From Pseudomonadota bacterium (GTDB lineage: Bacteria; Bdellovibrionota_C; UBA2361; OMIW01), in contig OMIW01000179.1 in assembly GCA_900299205.1 (NCBI GenBank), forward strand, positions 1 through 23,164: a DNA stretch of 23,164 bases, given 5' to 3'. Shown piece after piece: positions 1 to 6,667 of the stretch. Position 1 is the stretch's first letter, and every line of letters begins with the position of its first letter. The notes under the pieces were generated by a model. It made no database searches. It was not told the origin of the DNA and was given only the letters and a program-made list of their open reading frames with translations. The translations under genes and the position numbers were made by a program.

Positions 1-549
1 ATTGAGTCGCTTATCGACCGGCCCGTCCGCACCCTTTCGCTCGGTGAGCGGATGCGCTGCGAGCTTGTAGCGAGTATTTTGCACAAACCTGAGGTTCTCT
101 TTCTCGACGAGCCAACGATTGGACTCGATGTCACCGCAAAGGGGATTATTCGAGAAATGCTCATCGAGCTATCAGAGAGGGAGCGAATCACCCTGCTCTT
201 TACCTCACACGATATGGGAGATATTGAACGGGTCTGCCCTCGTGCGATCGTTATCAATGAGGGATCTGCGATATTCGATGGTTCAGTCGCTGAGCTGAAG
301 GCTCAATACGGCAAGGAGCGGATAGTACGGGTTCATACCTCGACCGAAAGGTTCTCGATTTCGCTGGCGGGGGTCACACCAACCGATCAAACTCCGTACG
401 CCGTCACGTTGCTCGTTGATGGGGAGATAGCACCCGTGCCACGCGTCCTCGCCGAAATTGCTGCCCGTCCAGAGGTAATCGATATCTCAAGTTCAGAGGC
501 ACCCCTTGAGGAGGTTATTCGATTGATGTATGCCGCGACATCGGCTTAG
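1..549 (+). CDS. ABC transporter ATP-binding protein, 3' part (ABC-2 type exporter)
   Basis: The reading frame is open from the first base, so this is the C-terminal 182 residues of an ATPase whose start lies outside the window. It would hydrolyse ATP to power the two permeases that follow. Visible motifs are a variant signature LSLGER (residues 12-17 of the fragment), Walker B FLDEP (34-38) followed by TIGLD (D-loop), and the switch histidine in TSHD (about 70). Walker A must lie upstream. The region after residue 90 is the extra C-terminal domain common in ABC-2-type ATPases. The internal ATG at 52 is not the start, because the signature lies upstream of it in frame. Pairing with two ABC2_membrane_6-like permeases suggests the uncharacterised family often labelled viologen-exporter type. 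The substrate is unknown. Confidence 0.93.
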   Translation: MESLIDRPVRTLSLGERMRCELVASILHKPEVLFLDEPTIGLDVTAKGIIREMLIELSERERITLLFTSHDMGDIERVCPRAIVINEGSAIFDGSVAELKAQYGKERIVRVHTSTERFSISLAGVTPTDQTPYAVTLLVDGEIAPVPRVLAEIAARPEVIDISSSEAPLEEVIRLMYAATSA

Positions 550-710
550 GTCGCTCGAGAGCGGGTGCGATGAGGTCTGTTGGTAGCTGAACGCTCGCTC
601 ATACTAACGGGCTTTTATGACCCGTATCCGATCGCCAACCCCTACCTCAAAAGATGATCCATGGGCGATGACGAACCCTTATTTTTGAAACTACTTTAAG
701 TGAGCTCACC

Positions 711-1493
711 ATGAGACTCTCCCTGTACTCGACCCTTTTCCTTCTGGGGTTCCGAACCGAGCTTCGCCTCTTTGTAGCAACCATGATTCGGAGCACCTTT
801 TTACTGCTCCTACTCTTTATTTTCTCCCGTCTCTGGGCACTCATCTTGCCCGATGGATTATCGATGCCGCAGCTTCTTTGGTACTTTCTCATAACCGAAC
901 TGATCATGATCTCGACTCCCCGAGTCTATCTCAGGATGGAAAGGGATATCAGCGACGGCACCTTTGCAGTTCTGATCCAGAAACCGATCAATTACGCCAC
1001 AACCCGTATCGCAGAGTCGCTCGGCGTTCTTCTGGGTAGGCTCCCTAGCTTTGTTACCCTTGGTGCGACCGGCACCCTCTTCTTTACCAGCGAAGTGCCT
1101 GCGGGGCTAAGGTCTCCTTTTGCCCTTATCATTGCGTTTCTGCTCATTTATCTTGCGGCCTCAGTACTGACAATTTCTTACGCCATCATCGGGCTCTGTA
1201 GCGCATTCCTCCGCGATACAAGAACACTCTCGATGGTCTGGGATAAAGGGGTCTGGTTACTCGGTGGGCTGATGGTGCCGATTATCCTGTATCCACCGTG
1301 GCTTCAACAGATCGCTCCGTGGACCCCTTTCTACTACCTTCTGTTTGGGGTCGCACAAATTGCGCTAAACGGAGTGACGGTTGTTTGTATTCACACAGCG
1401 ATTGCGCTTTGCCTATGGGGGGCGTTTGGGATGGTTCTCGTCGGACTGCTTCAACGAAAGATCGCGAGCGATATAATCGGGGAGGGGGGATGA
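711..1493 (+). CDS. ABC-2 family permease, first subunit
   Basis: A 260-residue, very hydrophobic protein with about six predicted membrane segments, expected in the inner membrane as half of the exporter channel. The stretch around residues 75-98, with D-G-T-F then QKP, resembles the conserved cytoplasmic 'G-t-l-d-x-x-L-x-r-P' loop of the ABC2_membrane_6 (PF06182-type) permeases. The start at 711 has a GTGAG element a few bases upstream. The gene ends in an ATGA overlap with the next permease, so the two are translationally coupled. It lies 161 bp after the ATPase; a small hairpin with ACGGG/CCCGT arms sits in that gap. A typical family member has about 260 residues, so this looks complete. 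Substrate cannot be told from sequence. Confidence 0.85.
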   Translation: MRLSLYSTLFLLGFRTELRLFVATMIRSTFLLLLLFIFSRLWALILPDGLSMPQLLWYFLITELIMISTPRVYLRMERDISDGTFAVLIQKPINYATTRIAESLGVLLGRLPSFVTLGATGTLFFTSEVPAGLRSPFALIIAFLLIYLAASVLTISYAIIGLCSAFLRDTRTLSMVWDKGVWLLGGLMVPIILYPPWLQQIAPWTPFYYLLFGVAQIALNGVTVVCIHTAIALCLWGAFGMVLVGLLQRKIASDIIGEGG

Positions 1494-2278
1494 AAAATAT
1501 CATCGTCTGGTATGCAACCTTAGTGCTGACGAGTTTGAAATCCGCAACATCACGGCGTCTTGCGTTCCTGTTCTCTGTCTTGATGATGGTCGCCAATAAC
1601 CTTCTTTTCTTCGTTACCTGGTGGATTATTTACCAAAAAACCCCATCAATCGGAGGATGGGAGTTTCGGGATGTGCAGATGCTCATCGGCATCACGACGT
1701 TAAGTTATGGTTTGTCCGTACTCCTCTTTTTCGGTGCAGGAAAGCTCTCTGATGAGATACTCGACGGCGGCCTTGATACGTACCTGATGGCTCCTCGAAA
1801 TACCATGCTCTCTGTGTCATCATCAAAATGCAACATAACGGGTCTGGGAGACATTATAACCGGATTGATACTTCTCGGGATTGGGGTGAACTCGCCGACG
1901 GAGGCGGTACTGTGTATCTTTTTTTCTATGACCGGCGCGTTCATTCAGTTTGCCTCAACGGTGCTTTTTCATTCAATCGCTTTCTGGCTGAGCGGTTTGC
2001 GAGAAGTTAGTGATTTGGCATCAAGCACCCTTCTCCTACTCAGTTCTTATCCCGGATCTCTTTTCACCGGCATGGTTCGGGTGGCGATCTTCACGATAAT
2101 CCCCGCTGGATTTATAACCACCCTTCCGGTTCAGGTAATAAGAACTCTCGACCCAGTCGGGGCTGCCGTTATTATAGGAGCAACCGTCGGCTACCTTGCT
2201 CTCGCTTCCTGGGTATTCTCCCGAGGACTCCTTCGGTACGAATCGGGAAGCCGGATTGATTTAGGAGGACAGCGATAG
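1490..2278 (+). CDS. ABC-2 family permease, second subunit
   Basis: A 262-residue polytopic membrane protein, the presumed partner of the preceding permease in a heterodimeric channel. The family loop is clear: DEILDGGLDTYLMAPRN at about residues 85-101, matching the G-x-LD-x-x-L-x-x-P pattern of ABC2_membrane_6 permeases. The open frame runs further upstream to 1298, but the first 64 residues there lie inside the previous gene and are not hydrophobic. The ATG at 1490, overlapping the upstream TGA by four bases and preceded by GGGGAGGGGGG, is the sensible start. The order ATPase-permease-permease is the standard layout of this exporter family. Substrate unknown. Confidence 0.85.
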   Translation: MKNIIVWYATLVLTSLKSATSRRLAFLFSVLMMVANNLLFFVTWWIIYQKTPSIGGWEFRDVQMLIGITTLSYGLSVLLFFGAGKLSDEILDGGLDTYLMAPRNTMLSVSSSKCNITGLGDIITGLILLGIGVNSPTEAVLCIFFSMTGAFIQFASTVLFHSIAFWLSGLREVSDLASSTLLLLSSYPGSLFTGMVRVAIFTIIPAGFITTLPVQVIRTLDPVGAAVIIGATVGYLALASWVFSRGLLRYESGSRIDLGGQR

Positions 2279-2316
2279 GTAGTGAGCCGATTGTATAAAC
2301 TGAACGACATAATGCG

Positions 2317-2847
2317 ATGGAAGTAACTCTCAAACCAGCAGAACAAAAAAAAGATCGTGAGTTTGCCCGACAGGTTCATCATGAGGCGTACCGTGATGTA
2401 GTGACTCGCCAATTTGGCGCATGGGATATCAAACAACAGGACGGCTTTTTTGAAAAAGCATGGGACTGCTCGTGGGGGGATTTGTCCGAGCAGGTTGGAA
2501 AGGACGGTATAACGACCGATCAAATCAACTCAACTGCAACCATCGCTCGCACGTATAATCTCATCCTCATGGACTCAGCCCCAGTCGGAGTTGTCGTCTT
2601 TGAAGTTTCTCATACTCACCTCTTTCTCTCAGAGCTCCAGATCCTACCGCAATATCAGAATCAAGGCGTCGGCTCTGCGGTCCTCAAACTACTGATGCAG
2701 GAGGCTCAAAATAAAGCACGCCCCCTTCGGTTACAGGTTTTGCGCGAAAATAGCGGAGCCCGACGATTGTATGAGCGATTCGGTTTTCAACCAGTTTTAA
2801 GCGAGCACGGTAATGAAACTCATGTGGTGATGGAGTGGCAGAAATGA
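2317..2847 (+). CDS. GNAT family N-acetyltransferase (first of a pair)
   Basis: A 176-residue GCN5-related acyltransferase, expected to move an acetyl group from acetyl-CoA to an amine. Motif A, the CoA pyrophosphate loop, is LQILPQYQNQGVGSAVL (about 107-123) with the Q-x-x-G-x-G core at 114-119. Motif B is seen as LRENSGARRLYERFGF (about 142-157), the usual end of the fold. The N-terminal 70 residues are less typical. There is no clear Shine-Dalgarno sequence before 2317; a TATAAA-like element lies just upstream. The gene ends in an ATGA overlap with a second GNAT, so the two are coupled. The substrate cannot be inferred. Confidence 0.88.
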   Translation: MEVTLKPAEQKKDREFARQVHHEAYRDVVTRQFGAWDIKQQDGFFEKAWDCSWGDLSEQVGKDGITTDQINSTATIARTYNLILMDSAPVGVVVFEVSHTHLFLSELQILPQYQNQGVGSAVLKLLMQEAQNKARPLRLQVLRENSGARRLYERFGFQPVLSEHGNETHVVMEWQK

Positions 2848-3431
2848 CGATTACCTTTGTTGGTCCTCGCGTATTGAGCGATCCATCAGAAGATATCTTC
2901 GGATTGGCATCATCGGTTTATCACAAATCCACTCTCCTTCCGGTGACAACATTGTCGGGATGGTATCGGCGCAATCCAGAGATTTTTTGGTTGGTTCGGG
3001 ATAAAGAGCGATTAATTGCTTACCTTAGTATGTTGCCAATCTCGGAGGATGCTTTTCGGTTTACCCTCGAGCCTTCATTTGATGAACATCTCTTGACGGC
3101 TGATACGATAGAGCCGTATACCGCCGAGGGAAATTATCGTGGATTTATCTCGTCAATCGTGGTACACCCCGACTATCGAGGAGGCAGAGTATCTCGTCCT
3201 TTGCGCACCTTTTTCCTCAATACCCTTATTAACTGGTGGGCCAATCGCCGCAGAATTATTGGTTTGTCGGCAGAGGCGCTCAATGATCACGGGGCTGCGA
3301 TGATGAGCTCGTTGGGCTTACACGTAAATCTGCGTTCCGAGCATGGCTCGTTACTGATGGTGAACAACTGTAGCGAAAGCAGCCTGACTCAGTGTCGCGA
3401 TGGATTGCTCGGAAGGATGCATAGCGTTTAG
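2844..3431 (+). CDS. GNAT-like N-acetyltransferase (second of a pair)
   Basis: A 195-residue protein starting at the ATG that overlaps the previous stop (ATGA); a GTG nine bases earlier is also in frame but less likely. The acetyl-CoA motif is IVVHPDYRGGRVSRPL (about 105-120), which keeps the V-x-P-x-Y-R-G pattern, although the last glycine of R-G-x-G is shifted. The segment LSAEALNDHGAAMMSSLGL (141-159) matches the N-x-x-A-x-x-x-x-x-x-G-L end of GNAT folds. It is only distantly similar to its neighbour, so this is not a recent duplication. The pair may act on related substrates or form a heterodimer; that is inference. Substrate unknown. Confidence 0.8.
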   Translation: MTITFVGPRVLSDPSEDIFGLASSVYHKSTLLPVTTLSGWYRRNPEIFWLVRDKERLIAYLSMLPISEDAFRFTLEPSFDEHLLTADTIEPYTAEGNYRGFISSIVVHPDYRGGRVSRPLRTFFLNTLINWWANRRRIIGLSAEALNDHGAAMMSSLGLHVNLRSEHGSLLMVNNCSESSLTQCRDGLLGRMHSV

Positions 3432-3524
3432 CGCGTTTCGGGTTTCTACTGGCGTCTGTGGGGCGAGTTGTAGGGCGAGTTCCCTCGTCCTTTACGGGTT
3501 AGACGCATCGAGAGGAGGCAAGCT

Positions 3525-3815
3525 ATGGTGAGAGTTGAGACGCCCAAAAAAATGGAAAAGCTCCTGGAAGATCCCAATTTCCGTGAAGCATTGCGCCGTG
3601 CTTTGCCAGGTAATGAGGGATTCTCGGTTGGTGATAAAACGTATGAGTTCGTCCCGATGCATGATCTGAGGCGCCATTCATCGTCCAATTCTACAGAGTG
3701 CGATCAATCCGCTCCTCAGGAGCGTAAGGAAGGCTCTGAGTCGGTACCGAAAGCCCTTGTATTTCCAAACCTTCGCGAACTCCTTGGACGAGCCCTCAAT
3801 TCTGGGAAAAAATGA
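3525..3815 (+). CDS. Small hypothetical protein, 96 aa
   Basis: I do not recognise this protein. It is 96 residues, charged, without membrane segments or cysteine pairs (a single Cys near residue 58). The N-terminal 45 residues look helical (MEKLLEDPNFREALRRAL). A Ser/Glu-rich linker (about 50-75) follows, then a second short helical motif, FPNLRELLGRAL. The two helical parts resemble each other in outline (an 'N-F/L-R-E-A/L-L-x-R-A-L' pattern at about 18-27 and 84-92), perhaps a duplicated binding motif. The start is strongly supported by AGGAGG seven bases before ATG. It lies 93 bp after the second GNAT and could be in the same transcript. Confidence 0.65.
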   Translation: MVRVETPKKMEKLLEDPNFREALRRALPGNEGFSVGDKTYEFVPMHDLRRHSSSNSTECDQSAPQERKEGSESVPKALVFPNLRELLGRALNSGKK

Positions 3816-3898
3816 CGCGCGAACGATGGGATCTAAACTTCATGGACCTTTATTATAGCTCAGAGGTATAGAGGTTTAGGGTCAGGCAAAAAACGGTC

Positions 3899-4090
3899 AT
3901 GAATCGCTTCGCCTCCGACCCTCCCAAACGACTTACCGAGATCTGGTTAAATCATCGGTTTGTGCTGTCTCATACCCTTCGCAACCACACCCTACGACGA
4001 AATATACTCCGGCACGCAACATTCTCTCTTCAATCTTCGATGAAAGAGGGTCAGGTCTTTGAATACGTTTTGGTGAGTCGTTCATACTAA
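3899..4090 (+). CDS. Possible small protein (63 aa) leading the pseudopilin block
   Basis: A short frame with no recognisable domain. The product is basic, rich in Arg, His and Leu, and has no membrane segment. Its stop overlaps the next ATG by one base (TAATG), the coupling style seen throughout the following genes, and this is the main reason to list it. There is no convincing ribosome-binding site before its ATG. It could be a coupling or leader peptide for the GspH-like gene, or a chance frame in a 5' region. Confidence 0.3.
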   Translation: MNRFASDPPKRLTEIWLNHRFVLSHTLRNHTLRRNILRHATFSLQSSMKEGQVFEYVLVSRSY

Positions 4091-4557
4091 TGCAACCCGA
4101 CATGATTCGAGGTCAATCGTCCATTCAGAAAGGCAACGTACTGACCTTAATAGTCGTAAAGCTGGGGGTCGTTAGTATCGTTGCGTTCACGATATCCGTC
4201 TTCGTGAGATCCGCAGTTATCTCTCGAAGACTTGCTCTTGAGTCTGAGCGATTTGGCCTTTTTCTCGTCGAACTGACCGTGCGATCGGCATCGACAGTCA
4301 AGCCGATTGTTTTATCGCTTTACCAGGGTGACGTTCTAGTGAAAATTGAAGGCGCTCAACCAATGACGTTCATACCAGTCAACGGAGTTACGTTAGGTAT
4401 TCGGGGTGCAAACCCAGAAACGCCGAGAGAAATGCGGCATGGCCGATCTTGCTCACCCACAACATTCCTCCTCAAAGCAGCGGGGACTTCTCTATCGTGT
4501 CTCGCAACACTATCACTCCGATGTCGAGTTAGGATAATTTGCGCGGAGGAAAAATGA
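4090..4557 (+). CDS. GspH/FimT-like minor pseudopilin (divergent)
   Basis: A 155-residue protein with a prepilin-like N terminus. A short basic leader ends in QKG (Gly15), followed by NVLTLIVV and a single hydrophobic helix to about residue 38. After the helix, residues 39-65 (RRLALESERFGLFLVELTVRSA) resemble the FimT/GspH pattern of a long helix running into an 'x-R-S-A' segment, then beta-strand-like sequence. A prepilin peptidase would cut after Gly15. The usual Glu at +5 is replaced by Leu, which is unusual for a non-GspK pilin. The C-terminal 40 residues fit the family poorly. It ends in an ATGA overlap with the next gene. Position first in an H-I-J-K-like order supports the call. Confidence 0.55.
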   Translation: MQPDMIRGQSSIQKGNVLTLIVVKLGVVSIVAFTISVFVRSAVISRRLALESERFGLFLVELTVRSASTVKPIVLSLYQGDVLVKIEGAQPMTFIPVNGVTLGIRGANPETPREMRHGRSCSPTTFLLKAAGTSLSCLATLSLRCRVRIICAEEK

Positions 4558-4829
4558 TTAAGAGAAGGTCGTCATCCCGGGTGGTGGTTCAATCAGGATC
4601 GATACTGATTGAAGTTCTCGCTGGTGCCTCATTGTTGGGCATCTTTCTTACTATATCTTTCACCCTAGCGATCAGAGTGGTTAGTGTATTGACTAAAAAT
4701 CGAGAGGCCCATCGAGATGATGGGACCGTGAGACTCCTTGTTGAAGGTGATTGCTTTTACAGAGACGCCGGGATGGAATCCTGCTCGCGAGGAAAGCGAC
4801 GTCTTTTGGTCGCTTCGGGGGTAGATTGA
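4554..4829 (+). CDS. GspI/PilV-like minor pseudopilin, short
   Basis: A 91-residue protein with the clearest prepilin signal of the block: a basic leader ending SG (Gly15), then SILIEVLAGASLLGIFL, with Glu at position +5 of the mature protein and one N-terminal helix to about residue 40. This is the class III signal cut and N-methylated by prepilin peptidase. The globular part is only about 50 residues, with two cysteines (CFYRDAGMESC) that could form a disulphide. GspI-type pseudopilins are similarly small. The ATG at 4554 has GGAGG just upstream and overlaps the previous stop; the GTG/ATG-type extension to 4539 is unnecessary. The stop overlaps the next start by one base (TGATG). Confidence 0.65.
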   Translation: MIKRRSSSRVVVQSGSILIEVLAGASLLGIFLTISFTLAIRVVSVLTKNREAHRDDGTVRLLVEGDCFYRDAGMESCSRGKRRLLVASGVD

Positions 4830-5788
4830 TGGGTACAATGAGGCTGCAATGTGGACATTCTGATCCAAACTTCATACCTTCAAAGGTCGGCGAATCATTG
4901 AGGACCGTAATTTCTCCGCCTCTCCTATTACGCTCGCGTCGCTGCTCCGAGCGAGGATTGTTACTGTTTTCGGGAATCATCGCCCTCGGTCTCGTAGGGC
5001 TTATACTAAGCTATACGATACCAGCAGTTCATTCACTTATCGGCATGACGATGAGACTACGCCAGGAAGCCCACGCTCAGCGACTTGCGGCCCGGCTATC
5101 CACAATCGCGTCCCAGATTATGCAGGATCTTGACACGCACCGTCTATCGCTTGGGGTTCGGGTACACGCCGTTGGGAGCATTACCTATAAGAGTGGAAGA
5201 CCTCATGAAGTCATGCAGGGCTCTTCAAATATCCGGCCTAACGACTCAAACGCGATCACAGTTGCTGCACTCGATAGCGCAGCCGTTCTCATCCCCCGAA
5301 GTATCACCGCCATCCAGCCGACTAAGAGCTGGTTTGAGGGTTGTGTGATTCCAGGAGGTCAAACTCCGCTGACTCCCCATCGCTCATTCCTGGCAGTATC
5401 GATAGATGGGGTGGCAGAGGTGGTGGCTGATTCATTTGTCTGCCTCTCAAATAAGTGCTGCTCCGGCTACCTTCGCACCCAAGATAGCCTGTTGACGCCA
5501 CCCATTGAGAGTAAACGAATTCTTCTCGCTCTTCCCATCAATCGCCAACTCACCTATTACGTCAGCGAACGAAAGGAACTCCGTCTCTTTCAACAGGTCG
5601 GAGATTCCATGATTGAGAATCAGCCGCTCTTCGCGAATGTCCCTCGGCTCGCTTTTTCAATATCTTTTAATATCACGCCAGGGATCTCAATAACCTCTGA
5701 GGATCTACCCTTAAAAAACTATCCTATCCATCAGTACGGCTCCTTACCCCGTTTACCCGCAGATTATCTGCTTGGTCTTATTCCTTGA
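4829..5788 (+). CDS. GspJ/PilW-like pseudopilin
   Basis: A 319-residue protein with an unusually long leader of 43 residues ending CSERG, followed by LLLFSGIIALGLVGLILSYTIPAVHSL, a single pilin-like helix, and then a long charged helix (MRLRQEAHAQRLAARLSTIASQI). The large C-terminal domain looks beta-rich and contains a cysteine cluster (CLSNKCCSG at about 203-211). Size and domain order match PilW or GspJ proteins. Residue +5 after the proposed cut is Ser, not Glu. The ATG at 4829 overlaps the preceding TGA and has GGGGGT just upstream; ATG 4838 is an alternative. It would sit in the inner membrane or at a pseudopilus tip. Confidence 0.55.
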   Translation: MGTMRLQCGHSDPNFIPSKVGESLRTVISPPLLLRSRRCSERGLLLFSGIIALGLVGLILSYTIPAVHSLIGMTMRLRQEAHAQRLAARLSTIASQIMQDLDTHRLSLGVRVHAVGSITYKSGRPHEVMQGSSNIRPNDSNAITVAALDSAAVLIPRSITAIQPTKSWFEGCVIPGGQTPLTPHRSFLAVSIDGVAEVVADSFVCLSNKCCSGYLRTQDSLLTPPIESKRILLALPINRQLTYYVSERKELRLFQQVGDSMIENQPLFANVPRLAFSISFNITPGISITSEDLPLKNYPIHQYGSLPRLPADYLLGLIP

Positions 5789-5802
5789 TAAGTGAGAATA
5801 GA

Positions 5803-6579
5803 ATGGGATTGAGTGTTATCTCTCATGGATATCGCAGGTATCTCCCAGAAGAAACTCGGGGGGGATTTGCTCTTCTTCCTGTTCTTGTCCTCCTCGTTTT
5901 ACTGAGCAGCATCGCTACTGTTCTCAGTATCGAAGCAATCTCCGCTACACGGACGGCAGCGGCAGCACAGCAGGGACGGCACTTTGATCTTGATGAGCGA
6001 GCCCGCGCTTTTGCAGCTCCACCGAGAGGCGCGAGCACACCCATCTCAATAGAGCCAGAGAGTACGAGCTTCAAAAAAATTTATTTCTCAGAAACCGCAT
6101 CAGGGGTCCAGGGTATTCCCCGATTCTCCCTGATTGATTCAAGCAATGTGACGTGCTCCTTCGGCCAAGGCGACCGATTATCAAATAGGGTCTGCTCAAT
6201 CCTTCCCCCTCGGGAAGGCCCTCTCACGTCCATATCCGGGGGGCTTCACGCAACGTACGTGACAGTTCCCGAGGGGACTCGCAACCTTTATGTGCGTGGA
6301 GACGTTGAGGTTGGCACTCTTACCATACAGGGATCTCATCTCACCCTGAGTGCCCTGGGCAGAATTCGGATAGATGCGGTTGATTCTCCCCGAAATCCAG
6401 CGCCATCACTACTTCTCATCTCCCAACAGCGACAATACCGCCTCCCCTTAGCGCAACCCAACGGAGGAATCGTCACAACTGCAGAATCGAGTATAGCAGT
6501 TACTCTCCTCGATAAAAAAATATTCCCACAAAGAGAGAGCACGTTAATCGGAATGATATTTTCTCACGATCTGAGGTAG
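5803..6579 (+). CDS. GspK/PilX-like pseudopilin
   Basis: A 258-residue protein. The leader ends TRGG (Gly21) and is followed by FALLPVLVLLVLLSSIATVL, the 'G-F-A-L-L' start typical of PilX/GspK, which naturally lack Glu+5. Next comes a short helix with AATRTAAAAQQG-like composition, then a beta-rich C-terminal half. Residues around 160-190 (YVRGDVEVGTLTIQGSHLTL) have the alternating pattern of a small beta-helix. It is shorter than true GspK and lacks its large insertion, so PilX-like is equally possible. The ATG at 5803 follows GTGAGA; a TTG at 5785 overlaps the previous stop and could be a coupled start. A G7 run encodes the cleavage-site glycines. Confidence 0.55.
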   Translation: MGLSVISHGYRRYLPEETRGGFALLPVLVLLVLLSSIATVLSIEAISATRTAAAAQQGRHFDLDERARAFAAPPRGASTPISIEPESTSFKKIYFSETASGVQGIPRFSLIDSSNVTCSFGQGDRLSNRVCSILPPREGPLTSISGGLHATYVTVPEGTRNLYVRGDVEVGTLTIQGSHLTLSALGRIRIDAVDSPRNPAPSLLLISQQRQYRLPLAQPNGGIVTTAESSIAVTLLDKKIFPQRESTLIGMIFSHDLR

Positions 6580-6615
6580 GAGGCTCAATTACTATCGGGA
6601 ACGACCTTAAAGGCC

Positions 6616-6658
6616 GGGGGAGAGCCCTGATAAAAAAGGCTCCGAATGGCTCCTCCCC
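6616..6658. terminator. Hairpin between convergent pseudopilin block and hisS
   Basis: An inverted repeat of 11 bases (6616-6626 with 6648-6658; one mismatch and one wobble) lies between the two convergent stops. A nested alternative pairs GAGCC (6622-6626) with GGCTC (6638-6642). A T7 run begins about 14 bases after the outer arm on the plus strand. It probably ends transcription of the pseudopilin genes; evidence for the minus direction is weaker. Confidence 0.4.
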
Positions 6659-6667
6659 TCTCTCATT

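Noticed and set aside
1298-1489. Upstream extension of the second permease to 1298
   Set aside because: The added 64 residues lie within the first permease gene and are polar and unlike a permease; the ATGA start at 1490 is better.
3446-3688. Minus-strand frames overlapping the 96-aa gene
   Set aside because: The plus-strand gene has an AGGAGG site; the minus frames have none and look random.
4434-4530. Possible frameshift near the end of the GspH-like gene (another frame reads GDFSIVSRNTITPMSS)
   Set aside because: The annotated frame reaches an exact ATGA overlap with the next gene, and no homopolymer marks a shift; evidence is too thin.
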